A DNA stretch of 64,000 bases, from the NCBI GenBank assembly GCA_020152595.1, contig JAIGNY010002805.1:179501-243500 (forward strand). Direction: 5' to 3'. This DNA comes from Chiridota heheva. Its lineage: Eukaryota; Echinodermata; Holothuroidea; Apodida; Chiridotidae. Below the pieces are notes generated by a model, which was given only the letters and a program-made list of their open reading frames with translations, searched no databases and had not been told where the DNA came from. Of the stretch, positions 1 through 11,047 are shown one piece after another (position 1 is the first letter of the stretch; every line of letters begins with the position of its first letter). A program made the translations under genes and the position numbers.

Positions 1-224
1 TGAAAAAAGTAAGTTGTCATAAATTTGTTTGAAAATGACATCAGACCCTCACATGTATTAATCCTATTTACCATCCTAGCAATTTAACCATTCAAACAAT
101 AGTAACAAAAGGACAGGCCTGTATACTTCTGAACCAATGTTATGTACATCAATAGATTTTATGGTGAAAGATTTATTCAATATTTTGACTTAATATTGCT
201 TGTAGAAGAAAAGTAAACGTGTAG

Positions 225-740
225 TCTTCCTACTAATACTTTGAAGGTAGTCGTCCTACTAATACTTTGAAGGTAGTCATCCGACTAATACTTTGAAGGT
301 AGTCATCCTACTAATACTTTGAAGGTAGTCATCCTACTAATACTTTGAAGTTAGTTGTCCTACTTATACTTTAAAGGTGGTTGTCCTACTAATACTTTCA
401 AAGTAGTCGTCCTACTAATACTTTCAAGGTAGTCGTCCTACTAATACTTTGAGGGTAGTTGTCCTAATACTTTAAAGGTAGTCGTCCTACTAAAACTTTG
501 AAGGTAGTCGTCCTACTAAAACTTTGAAGGTAGTTGTCCTACTAATACTTTGAAGGTAGTTGTCCTAATAATTTAAAGGTAGTCGTCCTACTAATACTTT
601 GAAGGTAGTTGCCCTAATAACTCTTTGAAGGTAGTCGTCGTAATAATACTTTGAAGGTAGTCATCCTAATAATACTTTGAAGGTAGTTGTTCTAATAATA
701 CTTTGAAGGTAGTCGTCCTACTAATACTTTGAAGGTATTT
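225..740. repeat. Minisatellite, unit about 26-29 bp
   Basis: About 19 imperfect copies built on 'gtcctactaatactttgaag', with many substitutions (gtc/gtt, cct/cat) and a few truncated units. It lies in the MOSPD2 intron before the first visible exon. Positions 1-224 and 741-892 are AT-rich intron in which I see nothing else. Confidence 0.9.
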
Positions 741-892
741 TTAGATGTACAGAGAATCTTTAAATGAATAACATCATTTATATTCACTTTGTAATCGTAA
801 GTAGTGTTCGGCGTGCATAAAATAATCATTAGGTGGACAGTATTTTCCTTGCCAGACAAAAATGATTCCAATGGCATTTTGTTTTACTTTAG

Positions 893-989
893 ATTAAAAC
901 GACATCACCTGACAGGTATCGAGTGAGACCAAGCAGTGGTCAGATCAATGTCAGTGCCTCAGTTAATATCAATATTCAGCTTATTACAG
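893..989 (+). CDS. MOSPD2: MOSPD2-like exon: core of the MSP domain
   Basis: 97 nt, frame 0 at its start, ending in phase 1. The acceptor is ttttactttag at 882-892 and the donor is gtaagt at 990. The translation IKTTSPDRYRVRPSSGQINV followed by SASVNINIQLIT matches the MSP strand region 'KTTAP..F.V.P..G.I..G.S..I.V' shared by VAP and MOSPD proteins. The KTT segment lies in the FFAT-binding face of these domains (family knowledge). The last 30 or so nt and the donor are repeated twice downstream. Confidence 0.82.
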
Positions 990-3900
990 GTAAGTCAGCC
1001 TACACAGATAGCTGCAATTCCAGTGCTTTGGTTAACATTAATATTCAGCTTATCACAGGTAAGTCAGCTAGCTGCAACACAGATAGCTGCAATTCCAGTG
1101 CTTTGGTTAATATTAATATTCAGCTTATCACAGGTAAGTCAGCCTACACACCTGCATTCAAACCTAGCAATAAAACCTTCAGGACCAACCAATAAGGATA
1201 TGTTGTGCTGCAAGTCTTTATATTACATCTGATTAATAAAAGAATATGTTGTGCTGCAAGTGTTTAGATTACATCTGATCAATATAAGGATATGTTGTGC
1301 TGCAAGTGTTTAGATTACATCTGATTAATATAAGGATATGTTGTGCTGCAAGTGTTTAGATTACATCTGATTAATATAAGGATATGTTGTGCTGCAAGTG
1401 TTTAGATTACATCTGATTAATATAAGGATATGTTGTGCTGCAAGTGTTTAGATTACATCTGATTAATATAAGGATATGTTGTGCTGCAAGTGTTTAGATT
1501 ACATCTGATTAATATAGGGATATGTTGTGCTGCAAGTGTTTAGATTACATCTGATTAATATAAGGATATGTTGTGCTGCAAGTGTTTAGATTACATCTGA
1601 TTAATATAAGGATATGTTGTGCTGTAAGTGTTTAGATTACATCTGATTAATATAAGGATATATTGTACTGCAAGTGTTTAGATTACATCTGATTAATATA
1701 AGGATATGTTGTGCTGCAAGTGTTTAGATTACATCTGATTAATATCTCATGCTATTTTTTGTAAAGAAGACTGCGTATACTGAAATCGCTACTCTTTGTT
1801 CAGATGAGAAATAGATTCATCGATGATAAAAAGTTTTTTGTTTTTTTTAACCTCATGTCACACTCAGTGTCATCTCTGTATCTTGTAGCCAGTATGGGGA
1901 ATACAGTGGCTCAATGGTTAGGAGTCTGCGTGAATGAGAAGTACTGGGTTCAATTCCCAGCCAAGCAACTCTATTATGTTCTTGAGCAAGGCACTTTACC
2001 CTGCTTTTCTAGCTCTGCTTAGCTGTAAAATGAGTCACTAGTATTGCTTGGGAGTTAGCCTGCGATGGACTGGCATCCCGTCCAGGGGGATTCATTTGCT
2101 CTCATCTGCTTGCACCATGGAAACCGGGGATAAGCATCGACCCTAGGGGCTTAGATTGAGTTAACTAACATGCTTCTGGGCTTAGATCGAATTAACTAAC
2201 ATGCTTCTGGGCTTAGATTGAGTTGACTAACATGCTTTTGGGCTTAGATTGAGTTAACTAACATTCTTCTAGGCTTAGATCGAGTTAACTAATATGCTTC
2301 TGGGCTTAGATAGAGTTGACTAACATGCTTCTGGGCTTAGATCGAGTTAACTAACATGCTTTTGGGCTTAGATTGAGTTAACTAACATTCTTCTAGGCTT
2401 AGATGGAGTTAACTAATATGCTTCTGGGCTTAGATTGAGTTAATTAACATGCTTCTGGGCTTAGATCGAATTAACTAACATGCTTCTGGGCTTAGATTGA
2501 GTTGACTAACATGCTTTTGGGCTTATAGATTGAGTTAACTAACATTCTTCTAGGCTTAGATCGAGTTAACTAATATGCTTCTGGGCTTAGATTGAGTTAA
2601 TTAACATGCTTCTGGGCTTAGATCGAGTTAACTAACATGCTTCTGGCTTAGATCAAGTTAACTAACATGCTTTTGGGCTTAGATGGAGTTAACTAACATG
2701 CTTTTGGGCTTACTGTAGATGGAGTTAAGTAACATGCTTCTGGGAATTAGATGGAGTTAATTAACATGCTTTTGGGCTTAGATGGAGTTAACTAACATGC
2801 TTCAGGGCTTACTGTAGATGGAGTTAACTAACATGCTTCTGGGCTTAGATGGAGTAAATTTAGATGGAGTTAACTAACATGCTTCAGGGCTTAAATGGAG
2901 TTAACTAACATGCTTCTGGGAATTAGATGGAGAAGTGGGCTTAAATGGAGTTAACTAACATGCTTCTGGCTTAGATGGAGTTAAGTAAGATGCTTTTGGG
3001 CTTAGATTGAGTTAACTAAGATGCTTTTGGGCTTAGATTGAGTTAACTAACATGCTTTTGGGCTTAGATTGAGTTAACTAACATGCTTCTAGGCTTAGAT
3101 CGAGTTAACTAATATGCTTCTGGGCTTAGATTAAGTTGACTAACATGCTTCAGGGCTTAGATGGAGTTAACTAATATGCTTCTGGGCTTAGATTAAGTTG
3201 ACTAACATGCTTCTGGGCTTGGATTGAGTTAACTAACATGCTTCTGGGCTTAAATGGAGTTGACTAACATGCTTCTGGGCTTAGATTAAGTTAACTAATA
3301 TGCTTCTGGGCTTAGATTGAGTTAATTAACATGCTTCTGGGCTTAGATCGAGTTAACTAACATGCTTCTGGCTTAGATCAAGTTAACTAACATGCTTCTG
3401 GGCTTAGATTAAGTTAACTTACATGCTTCTCGGCTTAGATGGAGTTAAGTAACATGCTTCTGAGAATTAGATGAAGTTAACTAACATGCTTTTGGGCTTA
3501 GATGGAGTTAACTAACATGCTTTTGGGCTTACTGTAGATGGAGTTAACTAACATGCTTCTGGGCTTAGATGGAGTAAATTAACATACTTCTGGGCTTAGA
3601 TGGAGTTAACTAACATGCTTCTGGGCTTAGATGGAGTTAACTAACATGCTTCTGGGAATTAGATGGAGTTAAGTATCATGCTTCTGGGCTTAAATGGAGT
3701 TAACTAACATGCTTCTGGGCTTAGATGAAGTAAACTAATATGCTTCTGGGCTTATATGGAGTTAACTAAGATGCTTCTGGGCTTAGATGGAGTTAACTAA
3801 CATGCTTCTGGGCTTAGATTGAGTTGACTAACATGCTTTTGGGCTTAGATTGAGTTAACTAACATGCTTTTGGGCTTAGATTGAGTTAACTAACATGCTT

Positions 3901-6900
3901 TTGGGCTTAGATGAAGTTAACTAACATGCTTCTGGGAATTAGATGGAGTTGAGTATCGTGCTTCTGGGCTTAAATGGAGTTAATTAACATGCTTCTGGGT
4001 TAGACGAAGTAAATTAACATGCTTCTGGGCTTATATGGAGTTAACTAAGATGCTTCTGGGCTTAGATGGAGTTAACTAACATGCTTCTGGGCTTAAATTA
4101 GGACTCCAGTGAAATTCATTACATTGATTGTTGCCCCTAACTGTATGAATGTCTCAAGCTATAAAACTACTGTAGGTGTGTCCTAGTTGCAAATTGGCAA
4201 CCCCATGTGAAATGTGCTAGTCCTTGTTTGTATTTTGCCTCAGTATTTTAAGCCCTTTTTTGCAGCAACATTAAACAGTATATTTTCTGTTTTTATAATG
4301 AATCAATACTTTTTAGGTGCTTTTAAGCTCCCACTGACTGACCATCCATCATTGCTTGTAACATTCATATCTGTATTCTGTAGGTTTAAGCATGCATTTT
4401 TTTTCTACAAGGTGACAGGGACAGCTTGGTTCGTGACAAATTTTTGGTGATGTCAACTGAGCTTGGAGATCATGTCGTGAAAACCACCTCTGATTTGTCT
4501 GAATTTTGGCGTCGAGTGCAGAGAGCTACTATTGTTGAACACAGGTATGTTATCATCATATATTGCCTAAGCTGTTTGCCCTGCAGTAAAATCAGTACAA
4601 ACATTATGGGTACAATTCCCTCTCAAGATCTAAGATATAAAAAAATTCACCAATTCCCACTCACATCTTTTTTTGCTATCTTTCTGTCTCTGGTATATAT
4701 AGAAAATTGTTTTTCTTTTTGAATTGCAAGATTGACTGATGCAAACATTCTGGTCCTCTCTACAAAGGTAATTGTCTTCCTGTGTGAAATAAAATGGAAA
4801 AGGGAACGATTAAAATGGATCATCTCCTTCTCCCATTACTCATAATGCATAAGTGTCCCCCTGTGGCATAATGTGTGGCTGCCGTCTGGGCAGTGTGGCA
4901 GGCTGTCCAGGCGGGCCTGATGATACATAATTACTTCATCTAACAGCTAGATCTTAAAATGTTAACATGATTAACCAAAACGATGGCAGATACTGGCGTA
5001 AGTGAGTAAAAATGATAGATGCTCAACCACCCCTGAAATCAGAGCAGGGTTACTCTGCTTAATTATTTTCATGACTTTGTACGACTTTGCAATTTGTAAA
5101 TTACCCAGAACCTGAAGCGCTATAAGCCTCAGAAAATACGAAAAGAAGAGAACTTTCGCCAGTGTTTTATCTTTCATTTGCCAACTTTACTGAAACAGCA
5201 AAAATGTGATTCGGATTTTCCACTTATTCCCTCACCAGCAGTCTGTGATCGCCCTGTAGCTGGCAGGAAATGATAGAAACATTTAATATTTAGGGATGAA
5301 GGAATGTTTTTTGGCTATGGTGATCAGTAAAATGGAATCAGAGAAGAGCAAGATGATATAACCCATAGAGTGGCTTGACTTTGTCATCTCGATGTCCAGT
5401 AGCACAATAAAATCCTTGTCTTGAGTACCAACTAACGCTTGCTCTTGTGTATGCAAATCAGCTTTAATTTCATTTAAAGTTTTGTTTAAATTGTTAAATC
5501 AACTGTGATTCCCCAGTTTACTATGACATCATCTATTGTTTATGCCGTCGTGTAAAGTGTATGAAGATAAAGTTAGCAGCCTGCGGGAATGTGTTTTGTG
5601 CTACCTTAAGGTTTTTAATTTGTTTTTACTAGGGTGCGATGTATATGTGAAGATCCCCAGGAGGGAATGGTCACGACTAACGATTTGAAGAAGGATATTG
5701 CTGCCCTCAACCAAAAGGTGATCATTTAGAAAAGACGCTTTTGTAATTACAGTTGGGTGTACTGCTAATTGCTAGATGAATGTTTATCAAAGATAATTCA
5801 TGTTTTAATTCATGTGTTGGTAATTTTGCTGTTTGGTAATCTTTAAAATTATTTGGGCTTCATTAACAAGTAGAATAGACATTATGATAGACTGATTTAA
5901 GTTTCTCTTTCCAGAAACATATTGGTGGAATTAAAAGGAGTGGAAATGAATTACATCCAGTGGCATAGCTAAAGGAGGGGGTACCAGGGGGAATTTGCTT
6001 TCAGGGGGAAATTTTCAATTTCCTTTATTTTTGGACAAATTCAGTTTCTCTGATTTTCGGTAACTTTTCTTCAAATTTCGGAAAATTTACTTCATTTTTG
6101 GGGCAATTTATACCTTGATTTTATGGTAATTTTTCATCAATTATAAAGGAGATCTTGCCAAATTTTACCAAAATTTTTGATGAATTTACCAAATTTGTTC
6201 TTAACATTTTCCCAATCAAAAGAAAACATACAATAGGGATGAAAGCAGTCCTTGTCCCAATATGTTCCATTAATCATGACAAAACCATAATCACCTCATC
6301 CCTGGTATCACATCATCCCTGGTTTGGGTTTCCTGCCCCCCTGGCATTTTATCCTGGTTCTGCGCCTGGACAGAGGTACTGTAAAATACCATCCTCAGAC
6401 TGAGAAGTGAAGTCTACATATTTATCTGAGAATTGCTATTATCCTAATATACCCATATGACATAAATGTGGTGGTATTTACCTTTTTGTTCTGTTGACAA
6501 AAATTGAAGTTTTATGACAATCATACATTTTAAGGTTAAACCATGAAAATCACTAACGATGGCCCAATCTTACTCACTACTGACTCAAGTGAAAGAGAAA
6601 AACTGAAAATTTGTATTTGATTTCACTGAGTGACAAAATCGTGCATATTTTTGATTTCCGTAATTACTTCACACAAATTTATCATCAAATGCCAAAACTT
6701 TGTGACAGGCTGGGCCAATATCATTGTTATGTTTGTCTTTGCTTCACTCACTATCACAGCACACAATGGAAGCTGTTATTCTTCATTGATTTATTTCTAT
6801 GCATTATCCCCACTGAACACCAAGACAGAGCGTTCTATTTTACCACAACCACTGCAGTGTGCTTTTTTGTTTTGATCCACAGATCACCAAAATGGAGCAA

Positions 6901-7059
6901 GCTATGGCTACAGTGCAGAGGAAGTCCTCCTGGCAACTATGGATCTTCATCTTACAGGTCATGACCTTTGTACTTCTGACCTACATTTTCTTTATGAAAG
7001 GGGATGATGGAGTTTGCCACAAGCCTGAAATGCTAACGAATGCACATGTAGTAGAATAA
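893..7059 (+). CDS. MOSPD2: MOSPD2-like gene, last four coding exons (partial, spliced)
   Basis: Joined exons 893-989, 4412-4544, 5633-5717 and 6883-7059 give 492 nt, or 163 codons plus stop, with every splice phase matching (1, 2, 0). Seen: the end of an MSP (VAP-like) domain beginning IKTTSPDRYRVRPSSG, a conserved RDKFLVM...EFWRRV...VEHRVRC stretch, a linker, and a hydrophobic C-terminal segment. Known of the family: MOSPD2 is an ER membrane protein anchored by its C-terminus; its MSP domain binds FFAT motifs in proteins on other organelles, forming membrane contact sites. The FWRRV/VEHR block and the tail anchor fit MOSPD2 better than VAPA/VAPB, which have a different middle block and a long coiled coil. 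The N-terminal CRAL-TRIO part expected of MOSPD2 is off the left edge, so this is the 3' end only. The neighbouring KIDINS220-like gene is convergent. Odd: a triplicated splice donor after the first exon. Confidence 0.85.
960..1150 (+). repeat. Three-copy tandem duplication of an exon end with its splice donor
   Basis: The sequence 'aatattcagcttatcacagg' followed by taagtcagc occurs three times, with donors at 990, 1059 and 1134. Spacings are 69 and 75 nt, both multiples of three, and no stop codon intervenes. The reading frame of the exon therefore stays open to the third donor. The first copy is the real exon end of MOSPD2. Confidence 0.9.
1193..1746. repeat. Minisatellite, unit 46 bp
   Basis: About 12 near-identical copies of a 46-bp unit containing 'gatatgttgtgctgcaagtg' and 'ttagattacatctgattaat'. 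Most copies differ at no more than one or two bases, so the array is young or actively homogenised. Confidence 0.93.
1896..2150 (+). mobile_element. tRNA-derived SINE
   Basis: A tRNA-like head carries an A-box (tggctcaatggttag) and a B-box (gggttcaattccc). The body contains 'cttgagcaaggcactttacc' and then 'gatggactggcatcccgtcc', features found in SINEs of many aquatic animals. The 3' end runs straight into the 31-bp array, whose unit resembles the SINE tail (ggggcttagatt). It lies in a MOSPD2 intron, in sense orientation. Confidence 0.8.
2141..4105. repeat. Minisatellite, unit about 31 bp, roughly 60 copies
   Basis: Units built on 'gagttaactaacatgcttct' plus gggcttagatt, spanning almost 2 kb. 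Variants (gggaattag, ggcttactgtag, tagg for tggg) recur in runs, showing that multi-unit blocks were duplicated. The array begins exactly where the SINE ends. Confidence 0.93.
4412..4544 (+). CDS. MOSPD2: MOSPD2-like exon: end of the MSP domain
   Basis: 133 nt, entered in phase 1 and left in phase 2; acceptor ctacaag ending at 4411 and donor gtatgt at 4545. It encodes GDRDSLVRDKFLVMSTELGD, then HVVKTTSDLSEFWRRVQRAT and IVEHR. The spacing of DKFLVM, the FW pair and VEHR is characteristic of MOSPD2, where the equivalent human block has DRFLIM, FW and MEHR. The exon follows a 3.4-kb intron filled with repeats. Confidence 0.85.
4545..5632. other. MOSPD2 intron without recognised elements
   Basis: AT-rich intron. 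The only local feature is a GC-richer patch at about 4850-4920 (ctgtggcataatgtgtggct and following), with no recognisable gene or repeat structure. Confidence 0.5.
5633..5717 (+). CDS. MOSPD2: MOSPD2-like exon: linker
   Basis: 85 nt; acceptor tttttactag ending at 5632 and donor gtgatc at 5718, a weaker donor than its neighbours. The first base completes the Arg codon of VEHR; the rest reads VRCICEDPQEGMVTTNDLKK followed by DIAALNQK. VRC continues the last strand of the MSP domain, and the rest is a polar, probably helical linker to the membrane anchor. Confidence 0.78.
5950..6380. mobile_element. Probable interspersed repeat in the last MOSPD2 intron
   Basis: Begins 'tccagtggcatagctaaagg' with a G-run and ends near 'cctggttctgcgcctggaca', with an AT-rich middle holding short degenerate 'aaattt..gg' repeats. 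The 'ccagtggc(g/a)tagctaagggg' start is typical of repeats dispersed in marine animal genomes. I cannot name the family. Confidence 0.4.
6883..7059 (+). CDS. MOSPD2: MOSPD2-like last coding exon: tail anchor and stop
   Basis: Acceptor gatccacag ends at 6882 and the stop is TAA at 7057-7059. The exon encodes ITKMEQAMATVQRKSSWQLW, then the hydrophobic run IFILQVMTFVLLTYIFFM, then about 20 polar residues to the stop. A single membrane segment near the C-terminus after the MSP domain is the tail-anchor arrangement of VAP/MOSPD2 proteins. The tail beyond the anchor is longer than is usual for the family. Confidence 0.82.
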   Translation: MTKMEQAMATVQRKSSWQLWIFILQVMTFVLLTYIFFMKGDDGVCHKPEMLTNAHVVE

Positions 7060-7060
7060 A
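7055..7060 (+). promoter_or_regulatory. Possible poly(A) signal overlapping the MOSPD2 stop
   Basis: AATAAA overlaps the TAA stop codon. If used it would leave almost no 3' UTR. A second AATAAA at 7796-7801 would give a more usual UTR of about 750 nt. Which is used cannot be told from sequence. Confidence 0.3.
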
Positions 7061-7099
7061 ATACATTTTTTTTCCGTCTTTCCTGTTCTTGTAGATTAA

Positions 7100-8568
7100 T
7101 CAGCATAAAACTTGAGGATGTATTGTTTGTTGTTTTTGCTTTTTTTTAGGAAACTTTATTGGTAGAAGCCAATTGATTTACAGAGAAAATATTCTACCCT
7201 CAGTTGGTGGCACAGAAGTAATTGGGGACTGGAGTAACATTAGAATCTGCTTGGATGTTTTGGCTGCGATTTACCATGTGCAGTTGTCATGTGCAGCTGT
7301 CATGTGCAGGTGTCATAATGAAAATTGTTTACACATTTAATTGCTGTTACATGATTGGTGAATGTGCACCATGTCGGTTGCATGATTCGGCATAATCCTT
7401 ATGGCCTGGGTAACATTGACTGTTTGCGGGGCAGTCAGACAAAAGACATTTTCCCCAGTATACATGTAGAAGATTGCTTGTATAATATGATCATGAAGCA
7501 AATTGGGCAGGAGCTTCAAGTCTTCAGTGTAAGATCAACTGATGTAAACACACAACTCTTCACCAACCAGTAGATTTTCCCACAGCTTCTGCAGCCACCT
7601 AAATGTTCATGATTGATTTAAGCCCTGTCTTTGCCAATCTATATGGCCGAAAGTGGACACATTTCTTAACCCTTAAACCCCTGCCGAGTTCAAAACCTGA
7701 CTGCAGTTTTTCAGAACTTTTTATTCAAGCTTAAGTTTCAAAAATTTCATTTCATTTTCTGTTATTACAAGTTTCTTTTATATGAATGCTAAGACAATAA
7801 ACTAAGACAATAATTTTGCAATTTTTTAGCTAAAATATGGCCATTTTTTCAACTTTTTGTAGCTTGTAATGTTTTGCTTGTGAATAATGAAAATGGAGGC
7901 CTTTTTAAGAGTAGTTTTTTAAGATCTCTTTCCATTGATACCACTCATTTTTTTTCAAATGCAAAACATGTGAAAATAATGAAAATAAAACAAAAGAAAT
8001 TACCTCTGTAATTATGCACTAAAAAACAAACCCTTATAGCTCAAAACAGCATCAAACACGTGACCTTCCACACAACATGCATATGCGCTGACCGCTGTAA
8101 CAGACTGAAGTCAGTGTGTTTGGTCATATTCTTATGATTTCGAGCATGATTGTGACATTAAGCTCAGATGGGATAGTGGCATAATACGTATCATTCAAAC
8201 GATCACGGAGCTGCCATTCTATGGATGTTTTTAGCAAAGGGCAGTTGTATTCCGTTCAGGAGCTATGATTTTAAATCATGGAATTTTGCAGAACTTTCCC
8301 CCCCCTCCCAAAAAAAGAGATTGATAATAGGTACTGTCAAAATTTGACCAGATTTGCACTCATTGAAGTGTTCACTACTGGTACACTTGTTTTGGGGCAA
8401 AGGGAAGGTCCTCAAGTATAATTAGTATTTGGAAGAAGGGAAAAAAAGATTTTTGATGATTTTTCATTTTTAACCATTTCCAAACAGTTTACTCACAAAT
8501 TCTTAATATAACTCTCATCAAAAATATTAATTTATAGATAGAACTAGAATAGCTCTTTCAAACTATAC
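7100..8568. other. Downstream of MOSPD2: 3' UTR and intergenic
   Basis: AT-rich sequence with no credible ORF. Short tandem echoes (gcagttgtcatgtgcagctg) occur at 7276-7310. From 7666 a TTAACCCTTAAACCCC sequence may mark the edge of a transposon (see findings). Confidence 0.45.
7796..7801 (+). promoter_or_regulatory. Possible distal poly(A) signal for MOSPD2
   Basis: Canonical AATAAA about 740 nt past the stop, in AT-rich sequence and before the 28-bp array. The motif is common by chance at this base composition. Confidence 0.25.
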
Positions 8569-9275
8569 CATGATCAGTGCTGTAGGCCTATGGTAAGGTC
8601 ATCAGTGCTGTAGGCCTATGGTAAGGTCATCAGTGCTGTAGGCCTATGGTAAGGTCATCAGTGCTGTAGGCCTATGGTAAGGTCATCAGTGCTGTAGGCC
8701 TATGGTAAGGTCATCAGTGCTGTAGGCCTATGGTAAGGTCATCAGTGCTGTAGGCCTATGGTAAGGTCATCAGTGCTGTAGGCCTATGGTAAGGTCATCA
8801 GTGCTGTAGGCCTATGGTAAGGTCATCAGTGCTGTAGGCCTATGGTTAGGTCATCAGTGCTGTAGGCCCTATGGTAAGGTCATCAGTGCTGTAGGCCCAT
8901 GGTTAGGTCATCAGTGCTGTAGGCCTATGGTTAGGTCATCAGTGCTGTAGGCCTATGGTTAGGTCATCAGTGCTGTAGGCCTATGGTTAGGTCATCAGTG
9001 CTGTAGGCCTATGGTTAGGTCATCAGTGCTGTAGGCCTATGGTTAGGTCATCAGTGCTGTAGGCCTATGGTAAGGTCATCAGTGCTGTAGGCCTATGGTT
9101 AGGTCATCAGTGCTGTAGGCCTATGGTTAGGTCATCAGTGCTGTAGGCCTATGGTTAGGTCATCAGTGCTGTAGGCCTATGGTTAGGTCATCAGTGCTGT
9201 AGGCCTATGGTTAGGTCATCAGTGCTGTAGGCCTATGGTTAGGTCATCAGTGCTGTAGGCCTATGGTAAGGTCCA
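8569..9275. repeat. Minisatellite, unit 28 bp, about 25 copies
   Basis: Unit 'tcatcagtgctgtaggccta' plus tggtaagg. The first nine or so copies are virtually identical and end in taagg; the later block mostly ends in ttagg, with a few taagg copies. Homogenisation has thus proceeded in separate blocks. Confidence 0.95.
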
Positions 9276-10120
9276 GATTTTATTGTTCAAAAATAGCACT
9301 TCCAAATCAACAATAATATTGTTGATCCAGCGTTTGGGGGTTAAAAACCACTGTCAGTATTCTCTTTCTGGTCATAAATTAAATAGTGTGTAAACTGGAA
9401 TACACATACAAAAGAGTAAATTGGTTAGCGGATACTGGTATGGACTGCCTCAAAAAATGGTGTTCTCTTTTTCCATTGAACAGTCTTTAACAGGTATGAG
9501 CCTTGCTAACAAAAAAATTACTTAATATGAAACATGGCCACCTTGGAAATAATGAATTTGATCATTGCTACAAGGCCAAACATTACATATGTGGTCACAC
9601 ACTCTTTGTAGTTAGGTTTCCCATCTTAGAAAATTGAGTTTTAAAGAAAAAATTCATTGAGATTACAAAACAGAAATCACGGAAGAGGGAAAGAAAAAAA
9701 CTGAAAATTGGCTAATTCCCCACAAAAAAAAATCACCTCTAAGAAGAATACAAGTTAAGCCACAGAGAATTCTTGGAAGAGATAGAAGAAAACAAATAAC
9801 TGAAAATCAGTGAATTCACTAAGACTCACTCATTCCTGCCTTAAATTGTGAAAATAACATTTAGTTTCTGAGAAATCGCTGATCAAAGTTTGGGGAAATT
9901 TGGTCTGAACAGGAAGACAGCTGAAAATGTTGGTGTAATTCTTAACACCGTTTTCCTTCCATCATGCAAGTGAATAGGAAATGTCTGTTACTTATAAGAT
10001 TTGTTTGGATGTGGAGCTAAGATCCGAAATCTTTGTCAGAATCAGCCTTTCACCTGTTAATATGGGAGATATAAAATGAATCAGCCTTTCACCTGTAAAG
10101 AGAGAGGACTGCTGTTCTTA
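9276..10120. other. Intergenic sequence
   Basis: AT-rich, with A-runs and no ORF or repeat that I can support. Confidence 0.5.
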
Positions 10121-10124
10121 ACAG

Positions 10125-10404
10125 ACCTCCGTGGTTAGTGCTTTGTCCTCTCACCCGCACTTCCTGGGTTCGTATCCCGGAGTGTAGTGGTTAGTGCTTT
10201 GTCCTCTCAACCGCACGTCCTGGGTTCGTATCCCGGGGTGTAGTGGTTAGTGCTTTGTCCTCTCACTCGCACGTCCTGGGTTCGTATCCCGAAGTGTAGT
10301 GATTAGTGCTTTGTCCTATCACCCACACGTCCCGGGTTCGTCTCCCGGGGTGTAGTGGTTAGTGCTTTGTCCTCTCACCTGCATGTCCCAGGTTCATATC
10401 CCGG
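10125..10404 (+). repeat. Five tandem copies of a tRNA-Glu-like promoter unit (56 bp)
   Basis: Each unit carries an A-box-like 'tgtagtggttagtg' and a B-box-like 'gggttcgtatccc'. The stretch between (ctttgtcctctcacccgcac) aligns with the anticodon arm of tRNA-Glu, with ctc in the anticodon position. Copies run at about 10125-10180, 10181-10236, 10237-10292, 10293-10348 and 10349-10404. None has the acceptor-stem halves of a working tRNA, so these are pol III promoter-like fragments rather than tRNA genes. Confidence 0.85.
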
Positions 10405-10530
10405 TGAGTCTGCAACCAGTGAGTTCACAACTGGTTATCAAAGGCCGTGGCCATATTGTTATAATGTCCAGCACTGGATGCTTTAGGTATGTTAAACCTT
10501 GCTACTAAGCTATGCTAAATAACAAAAAAT
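10405..10530 (+). mobile_element. Probable SINE body behind the tandem tRNA-like heads
   Basis: The last tRNA-like unit passes directly into unrelated sequence (tctgcaaccagtgagttcac and on), ending in an AT-rich stretch near 'gctatgctaaataacaaaa'. This is the layout of a tRNA-derived SINE: head, body, A-rich tail. Confidence 0.5.
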
Positions 10531-11047
10531 GGATATTGAGACCTGAATGTTTAAAAAGTGGTAAAATGGCAAATTTTAATCAATTTTGATGAGAATGTTG
10601 GTTATTTTCAGCTTTGTTAGCAATTTAGTTGTTAGTCTTTACCTGTCTATGTACACTAATGGAATGATCCAGGGATACCAATCTATCGTGAATTGATTTG
10701 CTAGATCGATTAACTGATTTTTTTTTACTCTTATACTACTAATTATCATGTCACCAAACTAAACAGTGTACATCATGATATTTTTGTATAAATGGAAAAA
10801 ATGTGCAATTTCTTTGTAACTAGTGAAATTAAGAAGTAAGATTATTGGTTGCGTGTGAAATAAGAAATATATAAATGTACTATGCAAATTTGTTTTTATT
10901 GTATGAGAATGTATCATTGTAAACAACATTGATCCTGATTATCGTATCAAAGTAACACTACATTCAAATCATAAAGAGTGATGCTTAATATTCTTATTAT
11001 TTGAGAGCTGCAATTATTTTTGGTTTAATTTTGATGGGGAAATAAAT
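10531..11047. other. Intergenic sequence
   Basis: Strongly AT-rich; nothing recognisable. Confidence 0.5.

Noticed and set aside
8569-9275. CRISPR-like regularly repeated array
   Set aside because: Units are contiguous, with no unique spacers, and the context is a eukaryotic genome.
10125-10404. Functional tRNA-Glu gene cluster
   Set aside because: Units are 56 bp, lack acceptor stems and cannot fold into a full cloverleaf; they are better read as SINE heads.
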